A DNA stretch of 64,000 bases from assembly GCF_019218745.1 (NCBI RefSeq), contig NZ_JAHUXA010000002.1, forward strand, positions 62,001 through 126,000. Direction: 5' to 3'. Below are positions 45,687 to 53,961 of the stretch, one piece after another. Position numbers and translations under genes: made by a program. The notes below the pieces were generated by a model. That model searched no databases. It was not told where the DNA came from and saw only the letters and a program-made list of their open reading frames with translations. This DNA is from Enterobacter sp. ENT03. Lineage in GTDB: Bacteria > Pseudomonadota > Gammaproteobacteria > Enterobacterales > Enterobacteriaceae. Every line of letters starts with the position of its first letter. Positions within the stretch are counted from its first letter, which is position 1.

Positions 45687-46387
45687 ATGCATTAGATCAG
45701 ATCAAACACGCGCTGGTGGTGTCCTGCCAGGCGCTGGAAAACGAACCGCTGCACAGCGATTTTATTATGTCCCGTATGGCGCTGGCGGCCCTGCAGGGCG
45801 GTGCCGCAGGCATTCGTGCCAACAGCGTGGTAGATATAAAAGCCATCAAAGCGCAGGTGTCGCTGCCGGTGATCGGCATCATTAAGCGCGATTATCCGGA
45901 CAGCGAGGTGTTTATTACCGCCACGCTGCGGGAAATCGACGAACTGATGACGGTCGCCCCTGAAATCATTGCGCTGGATGCTACTCAGCGTAAGCGGCCA
46001 GGCGGCGACACGCTTGCTGCGCTGGTCAGTGCGATCAGCCGTCGCTATCCGCAGGTCCTGCTGATGGCTGACATAGCCACCCTGGACGATGCGCGTATTG
46101 CCGGTGAACTGGGTTTTGATTGCCTGGGCACCACCCTTTATGGCTATACGGCTGAAACGGCGGGCCACCGACTACCGGAGAACGATCTGCAATTTTTGAA
46201 AGAGGTGCTGGCGATCGCCACCATCCCGGTGATTGCTGAAGGCAACGTGGATACACCAGAGATTGCTGCCCGCTGCCTTGCGCTGGGCGCGCATTCGGTG
46301 GTGGTCGGCGGTGCCATCACCCGCCCGCAGCAGATTACACAGCGATTCATCAACGCGATAAATACCCAGGGCGCGAATGGCACATGA
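45683..46387 (+). CDS. nanE: Putative N-acetylmannosamine-6-phosphate 2-epimerase
   Basis: NanE converts ManNAc-6-phosphate to GlcNAc-6-phosphate. This 234-residue TIM-barrel protein has the family motifs VSCQALENEPLHS, GGAAGIRANSV, IGIIKRDYPDSEVFITAT, LDATQRKRP and VIAEGNVDTPE. The start overlaps the PTS stop (ATGA). It is separate from any nanATK operon, so it probably serves the adjacent PTS importer. The symbol is by homology; a paralogue may exist elsewhere in the genome. Confidence 0.88.
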   Translation: MNALDQIKHALVVSCQALENEPLHSDFIMSRMALAALQGGAAGIRANSVVDIKAIKAQVSLPVIGIIKRDYPDSEVFITATLREIDELMTVAPEIIALDATQRKRPGGDTLAALVSAISRRYPQVLLMADIATLDDARIAGELGFDCLGTTLYGYTAETAGHRLPENDLQFLKEVLAIATIPVIAEGNVDTPEIAARCLALGAHSVVVGGAITRPQQITQRFINAINTQGANGT

Positions 46388-46441
46388 TCGATGTCCCAGG
46401 ATCTGCGATACTTAGGGTTTACACGCTAAACAGAGATGAGT

Positions 46442-47113
46442 ATGCAGTACCCGATTAATGAAATGTTCCAGACCTTGCAAGGCGAGGGTTACTTTACCGG
46501 CGTTCCTGCCATTTTTATTCGTTTGCAGGGATGCCCGGTTGGCTGTGCCTGGTGCGACACCAAACACACATGGGACAAGCTCTCCGATCGGGAAGTGTCG
46601 CTCTACAGCGTTATCGCCAAAACCAAAGAGAGTGATAAATGGGGCGCGGCGAGCAGCGAAGATCTGCTGGCGATCATCAGCCGTCAGGGTTACACCGCGC
46701 GTCATCTGGTGATCACCGGCGGCGAGCCCTGCATCCACGACCTGCTGCCGCTGACCTCATTGTTTGAGAAAAACGGTTTTAGCTGCCAGATTGAAACCAG
46801 CGGCACCCATGAGATCCGCACCACGCCGGGCACCTGGGTCACGGTATCGCCGAAGGTGAATATGCGCGGGGGCTATGAAGTGCTGTCACAGGCGCTGGAG
46901 CGTGCCGACGAGATCAAACATCCGGTAGGCCGTATGCGTGACATTGAAGCGCTGGACGAACTGCTGGCGCGTATTCACGACGACAAATCCCGCGTCATCG
47001 CCCTGCAACCCATCAGCCAGAAAGAAGACGCCACGCGTCTGTGCATCGACACCTGCATCGCCCGCAACTGGCGGCTGTCGATGCAGACGCATAAGTATCT
47101 GAATATTGCCTGA
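46442..47113 (+). CDS. queE: 7-carboxy-7-deazaguanine synthase
   Basis: QueE is a radical-SAM enzyme that contracts 6-carboxytetrahydropterin to 7-carboxy-7-deazaguanine in queuosine synthesis. It is 223 residues from ATG 46442, the E. coli length; an ATG two codons earlier (46436) is also possible. The cluster motif is the variant CPVGCAWCDTKHTW, and the SAM glycine motif TGGEPCIHD follows. In enterics queE is not next to queD or queF, as here. Confidence 0.96.
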   Translation: MQYPINEMFQTLQGEGYFTGVPAIFIRLQGCPVGCAWCDTKHTWDKLSDREVSLYSVIAKTKESDKWGAASSEDLLAIISRQGYTARHLVITGGEPCIHDLLPLTSLFEKNGFSCQIETSGTHEIRTTPGTWVTVSPKVNMRGGYEVLSQALERADEIKHPVGRMRDIEALDELLARIHDDKSRVIALQPISQKEDATRLCIDTCIARNWRLSMQTHKYLNIA

Positions 47114-47124
47114 TTGCTCCAAAG

Positions 47125-47147
47125 GCCGGGTGTCACATGCACCCGGC
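47125..47147. repeat. REP-like palindrome between queE and ygcE
   Basis: GCCGGGT-GTCACATGC-ACCCGGC is a perfect 7-bp palindrome of the REP kind in the gap between convergent genes. It may also end transcription in both directions. Confidence 0.6.
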
Positions 47148-47163
47148 GCAACAGCACTATTTC

Positions 47164-48642
47164 TTACGCGTTTGACCAGCTTTGTATGGAATCTACCTCG
47201 TTAAGATCGCCGTGAAACACCTGCCAGGATTTTTTCAGGATCGTATCGGTGTGCGTGGTTAGCTCCCTGAAAATCCCCTTGTTCATCGCCTCGTATAACG
47301 CTGCGTTTTTCTCAACCGGCAGAAAAGTATCTTTTACCTGCACCATGTTTTCCACGGCGTCTGGATACGACGCATAGATCCCAAGACTCACCGCCGTATT
47401 TATCGCCGCCCCTAAACTGGCGCAGCCGTTGATCATATTGCGTCGCGCAGGCAGGTTGAACACGTCGGCAAAGATCTGCATGAATAGATCGCTGTTGGAA
47501 CCGCCGCCGGTGATGATGATCTCGCGGGCGAAGTGGTTCCTTTCCTGGCACATCTTGTCGTAATTATTTTTCAACGTCAGCGCCACGCTCTCCAGAATAG
47601 AACGGTAAATCCATGCGTAATCCATACTGGCGTTAAAGCCGATCATGATGCCGCGCTTATACGGCTCCCACGGATTGGTCAGCCAGTCGAGCACCGTCAT
47701 CAGCCCGTCGCTGCCTGGCGGCACGAGGGAGGCCTTTTCATTTAACAGATCTTCCGGGGAGAGATTACGCGCGCGGGCGTCCTGAAGTAAGGATTCGCCG
47801 AGCATGTCCCGTAACCAGCTCACCGTCCACATGCCTTTGCGAATACCGTAGCCCTCGTACAGCAGGGTGCCAGGTACAGAAGACATAATCGGCCAGTACC
47901 ATTGCGGATTATCCGGCAGTTGCTTGCCATTCATCATCAAGGCGATGTAGGTGCCAAGGGAAATGACCGCCGTATTATCGTTTAGCAGGCCTGCACCGAG
48001 CGCTTCCACCGCTTTGTCGCTGGTGGTACATACCACCGGCAGCCCCTGTGGAAAGCCCGTCGCCCGTGAGGCTTGCGCTGTGATATAGCCCGTCACGCTG
48101 CCCGGCAGTTGCACATTGAACAGCATAGGGCGCGGAATATTAAATTTCTTAAGCACCTCTGGATCGTCGCTCCACGTCCAGGTCTTATAATCCACCGGCC
48201 ACTGGCCGAAATAGTTGCCAATATTGTCGTTAAACTCGCCGGTCAACCGGTGGGATAAATACCCGGAGAAGGAAGTGACATAGGCGACGTCAGGATCCGT
48301 ATGTTCGTAAGGCCGCGTAACCCGCGCATCCTGCCAGCTTATAAGTGGCGCAGCGGGCGTGCCATCAGCTTTTAATAACGCCCGGCAACAGCGAATGGAA
48401 CCGAGGCCAATACCAACAATATCGTTTTTATCCCCCGCAAAGTGGCGCATCAGATCCTGGGCGGCATCACACAGCGATACCCATAAATCGTCGTCGGGAT
48501 GTTCAGCGGTGTCGGCATCGGGCGTGTGCATGGGTTGTAATAATCCTTTGCCTTCGCATACCACCTTTCCCTGCACGTCATACATCACCACTTTGGTACT
48601 CTGGCTGCCGCCATCAATTCCGATAATATATTTATTCGACAT
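47164..48642 (-). CDS. ygcE: FGGY-family sugar kinase YgcE
   Basis: This 492-residue kinase has the FGGY family layout: N-terminal phosphate loop IGIDGGSQSTKVVMYD, the central SLGTYIALMM segment, and the C-terminal adenosine motif IITGGGSNSDLFMQIFADV. Members phosphorylate glycerol, xylulose, erythritol and related sugars or polyols; the substrate of YgcE is not known to me. It overlaps the upstream MFS gene yqcE by 11 bases, so carrier and kinase are coupled. The product could be the ligand of the YgcP regulator (inference). Confidence 0.93.
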   Translation of the reverse strand: MSNKYIIGIDGGSQSTKVVMYDVQGKVVCEGKGLLQPMHTPDADTAEHPDDDLWVSLCDAAQDLMRHFAGDKNDIVGIGLGSIRCCRALLKADGTPAAPLISWQDARVTRPYEHTDPDVAYVTSFSGYLSHRLTGEFNDNIGNYFGQWPVDYKTWTWSDDPEVLKKFNIPRPMLFNVQLPGSVTGYITAQASRATGFPQGLPVVCTTSDKAVEALGAGLLNDNTAVISLGTYIALMMNGKQLPDNPQWYWPIMSSVPGTLLYEGYGIRKGMWTVSWLRDMLGESLLQDARARNLSPEDLLNEKASLVPPGSDGLMTVLDWLTNPWEPYKRGIMIGFNASMDYAWIYRSILESVALTLKNNYDKMCQERNHFAREIIITGGGSNSDLFMQIFADVFNLPARRNMINGCASLGAAINTAVSLGIYASYPDAVENMVQVKDTFLPVEKNAALYEAMNKGIFRELTTHTDTILKKSWQVFHGDLNEVDSIQSWSNA

Positions 48643-49930
48643 GACCTATCTCCTGTAATTTTTCCCCGTCACTGTCCGCTGCGAGCGGGGTTACGCGTAT
48701 TTTTCGATATAACAGAAAAGTGAAAATAATCACCAGGCTGGTGGCGCAAAGGCCCATCAGCCACATATTGCGGTACGCGTCGGCGGCGGGCAGGGTGTCC
48801 TGCCAGTGGCCAACAATCGGGTAGACAAAGACATCCGGTAAAAAGCCGACCACCGAACAGATGCCAACCGTCGTGCCCATAATAAATCCCGGCGTTCTGG
48901 CCTCGCCGGGGCAGGCGAAATAGAGTCCACGCGAGGCGTAACAGGCAAACGCCAGCAGTAAAATCAGGCCGATGCCCACGGTGACGGACTGAGGATGGGT
49001 ATTGGTCATTAACAGCATCAGCAGGGTGACAAGGCTAATTACAGACAGGATCTGGATCACGCGGGTCGGGGATTTGATACGGCTGTAGGTGGTGATCAAC
49101 CCGCCAAGCGGGCCGCAAAACGCGCGGAAAATCTTATTAATCACAATGCCCATATAACTCGCCGCCACCAGACCCATGCCGTACATTTCGGTCAAATAAT
49201 TGGTGGAGTAGCTGAGAATGGCGTAAATCGTATACACGCCAAAAATAATCATGCTGCAATACCAGGTGGTGCTGATGCGCAGTACAGAAACAATGTCGCT
49301 GAACTGAAAGGCCTTTTTCGTGCTGTCGTCCTGCGGAGCGGTTTTGCCGTCGCTGACGAAAAACCAGCACAGAATGCCCAGCAGGATATAAACCGCGCTG
49401 TAAATCAGGATCACCGCCTTCAGGCTGCGGCTGTCCTCCGGCGTGAAAAGGGAAAACACCCACATGGTGAACACTGCCAGCGACATCACGCCGACGCCGC
49501 GCAGCCCCTCCATCCAGCCCATGATCTTGCCCTGCTCGCTGTGATCGCCCAGCAGCGATGCCGCTTTGATCGACACTGACCACAGCATCAAAATAGTGGT
49601 GATAGCAAATGCCACCTGGATTGCCAGCATCACCCATAAGGGAGGGTACGTCGCCATCACTAATCCCAGTAACCCGGTTAATATCATGGCGAAGGTGATC
49701 ATTTTGCGGTGGGAAAATTTATCGGCGATAATCCCACTGGGCGCGTAGAGAATAATCGCGGTGATGCCAAAGGTACTCATAATTAAGCCGATTTCGGTAT
49801 TAGTAAAACCCATAAATTTTGCCATGGGAATTTGGTATATATAGCGTAAATAAGCGAGGTCAAAGCTGACGCCGCCACTAAAACTAATAATGGCGAGCGT
49901 GATCCAACGACGATATGAAGGTTTTTGCAT
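48632..49930 (-). CDS. yqcE: Putative MFS transporter YqcE
   Basis: This 432-residue carrier has about 12 membrane segments and the MFS loop sequence GIIADKFSHRKMI. It is close to E. coli YqcE throughout (GGVSFDLAYLRYIYQIPMAK at the N-terminus). The substrate is unknown. It is the first gene of yqcE-ygcE, divergent from ygcW, and its leader contains the minus-strand antiterminator/terminator described separately. Confidence 0.92.
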   Translation of the reverse strand: MQKPSYRRWITLAIISFSGGVSFDLAYLRYIYQIPMAKFMGFTNTEIGLIMSTFGITAIILYAPSGIIADKFSHRKMITFAMILTGLLGLVMATYPPLWVMLAIQVAFAITTILMLWSVSIKAASLLGDHSEQGKIMGWMEGLRGVGVMSLAVFTMWVFSLFTPEDSRSLKAVILIYSAVYILLGILCWFFVSDGKTAPQDDSTKKAFQFSDIVSVLRISTTWYCSMIIFGVYTIYAILSYSTNYLTEMYGMGLVAASYMGIVINKIFRAFCGPLGGLITTYSRIKSPTRVIQILSVISLVTLLMLLMTNTHPQSVTVGIGLILLLAFACYASRGLYFACPGEARTPGFIMGTTVGICSVVGFLPDVFVYPIVGHWQDTLPAADAYRNMWLMGLCATSLVIIFTFLLYRKIRVTPLAADSDGEKLQEIGHVE

Positions 49931-49955
49931 AGCATAATCCCATCCGATGCAGACG

Positions 49956-50017
49956 AAAAAAAGAGAAAAGCAAGCCCGCCTTTTCAGGTGGCTTACTTTT
50001 CTCTGGTCTCTAGTAAT
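49956..50017 (-). promoter_or_regulatory. Antiterminator/terminator in the yqcE leader
   Basis: Read on the minus strand, UUACU (50016-50012) pairs with AGUAA (49997-49993) around the loop AGAGACCAGAGAAA. The 3' arm of that hairpin lies inside the 5' arm of a terminator, AGAGAAAAGUAAGCC with GGCUUGCUUUUCUCU (one G-U pair), followed by seven U at 49962-49956. The two structures exclude each other. yqcE starts 26 bp further on. The same layout and loop blocks occur in the ygcW leader. Confidence 0.7.
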
Positions 50018-50051
50018 GGCGTTAGAAATAACATGCCTGTGGCAAATGCAG

Positions 50052-50067
50052 TGTGAGAATAATCACG
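50052..50067. promoter_or_regulatory. CRP site, yqcE side
   Basis: TGTGA-GAATAA-TCACG matches the CRP consensus at nine of ten core bases. Its centre is 41.5 bp from position 50018, which is 7 bp after a TATTTC (-10-like, 50030-50025) on the minus strand; this is class II activator geometry for yqcE-ygcE. Confidence 0.65.
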
Positions 50068-50108
50068 CTTCTTGTTTTTCCGTGAAAATAGCCGTGTAAA
50101 TGGCTGGT

Positions 50109-50124
50109 TGTGATTTTCATCACG
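50109..50124. promoter_or_regulatory. CRP site, ygcW side
   Basis: TGTGA-TTTTCA-TCACG matches the CRP consensus at nine of ten core bases. It lies 57 bp from the other site; a start near 50155-50158 (after TATGCT or TAAAAA) would place it close to -41.5 for the ygcW operon. Confidence 0.65.
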
Positions 50125-50160
50125 TTTAAGCACCAGGCGCTATGCTAAAAATTCAACCCA

Positions 50161-50224
50161 GTTACCAGAGACGATGAGAAAGGTGACTTCCCTTTAACCG
50201 GGGAAGTTGCCTTTCTTTTTTTTT
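50161..50224 (+). promoter_or_regulatory. Antiterminator/terminator in the ygcW leader
   Basis: GUUACC (50161-50166) pairs with GGUGAC (50182-50187) around the loop AGAGACGAUGAGAAA. The 3' arm overlaps a 15-bp terminator stem, GAAAGGUGACUUCCC (50178-50192) with GGGAAGUUGCCUUUC (50201-50215), followed by nine U (50216-50224). ygcW starts 27 bp further on with its own ribosome site. Alternative reading: the terminator of a short sRNA. A GlpP-family antiterminator gene (ygcP) is in the same cluster. Confidence 0.7.
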
Positions 50225-50250
50225 GCCTGAATGGAATGTCGGAGAAAATT

Positions 50251-51036
50251 ATGTCAATCAGTTCACTTAATGCATTTTCACTGGATTTTTTCTCCCTGAA
50301 AGGGAAGACCGCGATTGTCACTGGCGGCAACAGCGGACTGGGTCAGGCGTTCGCCATGGCGCTGGCAAAAGCGGGGGCTAACCTGTTTATTCCAAGTTTC
50401 ATCAAAGATAACGGCGAAACGAAGGAAATGATTGAAAAACAAGGTGTTGAAGTCGAATTTATGCAAGTGGATATTACCGAAAAAGGCGCGCCGGGGAACA
50501 TCATTGCCGCCTGCTGCGAGCGTTTCGGGACGGTTGATATTCTGGTGAATAACGCCGGAATTTGTAAGCTGAATAAGGTGCTGGATTTTGGTCGCGCCGA
50601 CTGGGATCCGATGATCGATATTAACCTGACGGCAGCTTTCGAACTGAGCTATGAAGCAGCGAAAATTATGATCCTGCAGCAGAGCGGGAAAATCATTAAT
50701 ATCTGTTCCCTTTTCTCGTATTTAGGTGGTCAGTGGTCGCCTGCTTATTCCGCCACCAAACATGCGCTGGCCGGATTTACCAAAGCATACTGCGATGAAT
50801 TAGGTCAGTACAATATTCAGGTCAATGGCATTGCGCCAGGATACTACGCTACCGATATTACGCTGGCGACCCGCAGTAATCCTGAAACTAACCAGCGGGT
50901 GCTGGATCATATTCCGGCTAATCGCTGGGGTGACACCCAGGATCTGATGGGCACCATGGTATTTCTTGCCAGTCGGGCTTCTGATTATGTTAACGGGCAT
51001 TTAGTCGTCGTTGATGGCGGATATTTGGTTCGCTAA
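50251..51036 (+). CDS. ygcW: SDR-family oxidoreductase YgcW
   Basis: YgcW is a classical short-chain dehydrogenase of 261 residues. The NAD-binding TGGNSGLGQAFA is near residue 28, the NNAG motif near 96, the catalytic Ser in ICSLFSYLGG and YSATKHA (Tyr-x-x-x-Lys) near 163, and the substrate loop GIAPGYYATDITLA. It resembles gluconate/2-deoxygluconate 5-dehydrogenases (KduD, Gno) but the substrate is not known. I chose ATG 50251 (MSISSLNAF) with CGGAGAA upstream; an ATG at 50236 is also open. First gene of ygcW-U-S-R-Q. Confidence 0.93.
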   Translation: MSISSLNAFSLDFFSLKGKTAIVTGGNSGLGQAFAMALAKAGANLFIPSFIKDNGETKEMIEKQGVEVEFMQVDITEKGAPGNIIAACCERFGTVDILVNNAGICKLNKVLDFGRADWDPMIDINLTAAFELSYEAAKIMILQQSGKIINICSLFSYLGGQWSPAYSATKHALAGFTKAYCDELGQYNIQVNGIAPGYYATDITLATRSNPETNQRVLDHIPANRWGDTQDLMGTMVFLASRASDYVNGHLVVVDGGYLVR

Positions 51037-51088
51037 ACCTTTCACCGATTTTGAATAACTATTGTAGCCACAAACAGGAGAGCGTTTT

Positions 51089-52543
51089 ATGTCTTTATCC
51101 CGAGAGGCGATTGTCGAACAATTAAGTAAAATTGTTGGCCCGGCGCGCGTCATTACCGATGAAAATGTACTGAAAAAAAATAGTATCGATCGCTTTCGCA
51201 AATACGCGGACATCCACGGTGTTTACACCTTGCCGATCCCGGCGGCAGTGGTAAAACTGGCGTCAACGGAACAGGTTTCCCGCGTGCTGGCATTTATGAA
51301 CCAGCACCGTATTAACGGCGTGCCGCGCACCGGTGCATCGGCCACGGAAGGCGGTCTGGAAACGGCGGTGGAGAACTCGCTGGTGCTCGACGGGTCCGGT
51401 ATGAACCAGATCATCAGTATTGATATTGAAAATATGCAGGCCACCGCGCAGTGCGGTGTGGCGCTGGAGGTGCTGGAAAACGCCCTGCGCGAAAAAGGTT
51501 ATACCACCGGCCACTCGCCGCAATCTAAACCCCTGGCGCAGATGGGCGGCCTGGTTGCCACCCGCAGCATCGGCCAGTTCTCCACACTCTATGGCGCTAT
51601 CGAAGACATGGTCGTCGGGCTGGAGGCGGTGTTCCCGGACGGGAGCATTACCCGCATTAAAAACGTCCCGCGTCGTGCTGCCGGGCCGGACATTCGTCAC
51701 GTCATCATCGGTAACGAAGGCGCACTGTGCTACATCACCGAAGTGACGGTGAAGATCTTCAAATTTATGCCAGAGAACAACCTCTATTACGGCTACATTC
51801 TTGATGACATGAAAACCGGTTTTCAGGTGTTGCGCGACGTGATGGCGGAAGGTTATCGCCCGTCGATTGCCCGCCTGTACGACGCGGAAGACGGCTCGCA
51901 GCACTTCACCCATTTTGCCGACGGAAAATGCGTGCTGATTTTCATGGCAGAAGGCAACGCCCGTATCGCGCGCGCCACCGGCGAAGGGATCGCCGAGATC
52001 GTCGCACGCTATCCGGAGTGCCAGCGCGTCGATAGCAAACTGATCGAAACCTGGTTCAATAACCTGAACTGGGGGCCGGAAAAAGTGGCCGCCGAACGGG
52101 TGCAGATCATGAAAACCGGCAATATGGGCTTCACCACCGAGGTGTCCGGCGACTGGTCCTGCATTCATCAGATTTATGAAAACGTCCTTACCCGCATCCG
52201 CAATGAGTTTCCGTATGCCGACCATATCACCATGCTGGGCGGGCACTCGTCGCACAGCTATATCAACGGCACCAATATGTATTTCGTCTACGACTACAAC
52301 GTGGTGGACTGCAAGCCGGAAGAGGAAATCGACAAATACCACAACCCGCTTAACAAGATCATCGTGGAAGAAACCCTTCGCCTCGGGGGGTCGATGGTGC
52401 ATCACCACGGTATTGGCAAGCACCGCGTACACTGGAGTATGGCGGAACACGGCTCAGCGTGGAAAATCATGGCCGGGCTTAAGCAACAGTTCGATCCGCA
52501 CGGCATCATGAACGCCGGGACCATCTACCCGCTTGAAAAATAA
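51089..52543 (+). CDS. ygcU: FAD-linked oxidoreductase YgcU (AGPS/GlcD-like)
   Basis: This 484-residue flavoprotein has an N-terminal PCMH-type FAD domain (GVPRTGASATEGGLETAVENSLVLD and SPQSKPLAQMGGLVATRSIGQFSTLYG) and a C-terminal FAD-oxidase domain with the HHHGIGKHR motif found in alkyl-dihydroxyacetonephosphate synthases. This suggests a hydroxy-acid or phosphorylated three-carbon-like substrate, but the reaction is unknown. Electrons could pass to the ETF-like YgcRQ encoded in the same operon. Confidence 0.93.
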   Translation: MSLSREAIVEQLSKIVGPARVITDENVLKKNSIDRFRKYADIHGVYTLPIPAAVVKLASTEQVSRVLAFMNQHRINGVPRTGASATEGGLETAVENSLVLDGSGMNQIISIDIENMQATAQCGVALEVLENALREKGYTTGHSPQSKPLAQMGGLVATRSIGQFSTLYGAIEDMVVGLEAVFPDGSITRIKNVPRRAAGPDIRHVIIGNEGALCYITEVTVKIFKFMPENNLYYGYILDDMKTGFQVLRDVMAEGYRPSIARLYDAEDGSQHFTHFADGKCVLIFMAEGNARIARATGEGIAEIVARYPECQRVDSKLIETWFNNLNWGPEKVAAERVQIMKTGNMGFTTEVSGDWSCIHQIYENVLTRIRNEFPYADHITMLGGHSSHSYINGTNMYFVYDYNVVDCKPEEEIDKYHNPLNKIIVEETLRLGGSMVHHHGIGKHRVHWSMAEHGSAWKIMAGLKQQFDPHGIMNAGTIYPLEK

Positions 52544-52605
52544 ACCTTAGCGCGGCTTCCCACGGGGGGGCCGCACTTTTATTACCGGAAAACAAAGGGC
52601 TGGCT

Positions 52606-53961
52606 ATGAACACTCCCCCGGTGCATATGGATGACCTGCCGCTTAGCCGTTTTCACTGCCGCATTGCCGCGCTGACCTTTGGCGCACACCTTACCGATGG
52701 CTATGTGCTGGGCGTGGTGGGCTACGCCATGATGCAACTCTCCCCGCAGATGCAGCTGACGCCATTACAGGAGGGGCTGATTGGCGGCTCGGCATTACTG
52801 GGACTGTTTGCCGGTAGCCTGCTGCTGGGCTGGATCTCAGATCGCATTGGGCGACAAAAAATCTTCACCTTCAGTTTTGTGCTCATCACCCTGGCCTCGT
52901 TTGGGCAATTCTTCGTCACCACGCCGGAACAACTGTTTATTCTGCGGCTACTGATTGGCTTCGGGCTGGGTGGCGACTATGCCGTTGGTCATACGCTGCT
53001 GGCGGAGTTTGCCCCGCGCCGTTATCGCGGCGTTTTACTTGGCGCATTCAGCGTGGTGTGGACGATAGGGTATGTGCTGGCCAGCGTGGCTGGCCACTGG
53101 CTGATCCAGATCAGCCCCGATGCCTGGCGCTGGCTGCTGGGATCAGCCGCCTTCCCGGCGCTGCTGATCACGCTTTTGCGTTGGGGGACGCCGGAATCAC
53201 CGCGCTGGCTGCTGCGGCAAGGGCGTATCAGCGAGGCGCATCAGGTGATACGCCGTTATCTGGGGGCGAACGTGCTGCCCGGCGACGAAGTGGCGGTGGC
53301 GACCTCGCAGCACATCGGCGTGCTGTTCTCCTCGCGCTACTGGCGGCGCACGGCCTTCAACAGCCTGTTTTTTGTCTGTCTGGTGATCCCGTGGTTTGTG
53401 ATTTACACCTGGCTGCCGTCCATTGCCAGTGAGATGGGTATCGAAGACGCGCTCAATGCCAGCCTGTTGCTGAACGCGCTGCTGATCGTCGGCGCACTGT
53501 TGGGGCTGGTGCTGACGCATTACCTCTCCCGGCGACGTCTACTGGCAGGTAGTTTTGCGCTGCTTGCTTTCACTCTCACTCTGCTTGCCTTTACCCCGGC
53601 GAATTACCCGCTGCTGGTGCTGTTTCTGTTTGTGCTGTTCAGCACGGTAATTTCGGCAGCGAGTAACCTGGTGGGCATCTTACCGGCAGAAAGTTTTCCC
53701 ACCGACATACGTTCCCTCGGCGTGGGATTTGCTACCGCCATGAGCCGCCTGGGGGCGGCGGTAAGCACGGTGTTACTGCCACTGGTCCTCAGTGCCTGGG
53801 GGATGCGGCCCACGCTGTTATTGCTGGCGCTGGTGTTAGCCATCGGGCTAATCGTTACGCTGATGTGGGCACCGGAAACCAAAGACTTAACGCTGGTCGC
53901 CGCCTCGGCGGATCGTGACCCTCCCACAGGAGAGATCAATGAACATTCTGTTGGCGTATAA
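52606..53961 (+). CDS. ygcS: Putative MFS transporter YgcS
   Basis: This is a 451-residue carrier of the sugar/metabolite MFS type with 12 segments, the WISDRIGRQKIF loop and the PESPRWLLRQGR motif after segment 6. It starts MNTPPVHMDDLPLSRFHCRI. The substrate is not known. Its 3' end overlaps ygcR by 23 bases. It is the second MFS carrier in the cluster besides yqcE. Confidence 0.92.
   Translation: MNTPPVHMDDLPLSRFHCRIAALTFGAHLTDGYVLGVVGYAMMQLSPQMQLTPLQEGLIGGSALLGLFAGSLLLGWISDRIGRQKIFTFSFVLITLASFGQFFVTTPEQLFILRLLIGFGLGGDYAVGHTLLAEFAPRRYRGVLLGAFSVVWTIGYVLASVAGHWLIQISPDAWRWLLGSAAFPALLITLLRWGTPESPRWLLRQGRISEAHQVIRRYLGANVLPGDEVAVATSQHIGVLFSSRYWRRTAFNSLFFVCLVIPWFVIYTWLPSIASEMGIEDALNASLLLNALLIVGALLGLVLTHYLSRRRLLAGSFALLAFTLTLLAFTPANYPLLVLFLFVLFSTVISAASNLVGILPAESFPTDIRSLGVGFATAMSRLGAAVSTVLLPLVLSAWGMRPTLLLLALVLAIGLIVTLMWAPETKDLTLVAASADRDPPTGEINEHSVGV

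Noticed and set aside
46388..46441. Possible preQ1 or other riboswitch before queE
   Set aside because: Only a short GTTTA/TAAAC repeat is present in 54 bp; no aptamer-like fold could be recognised.
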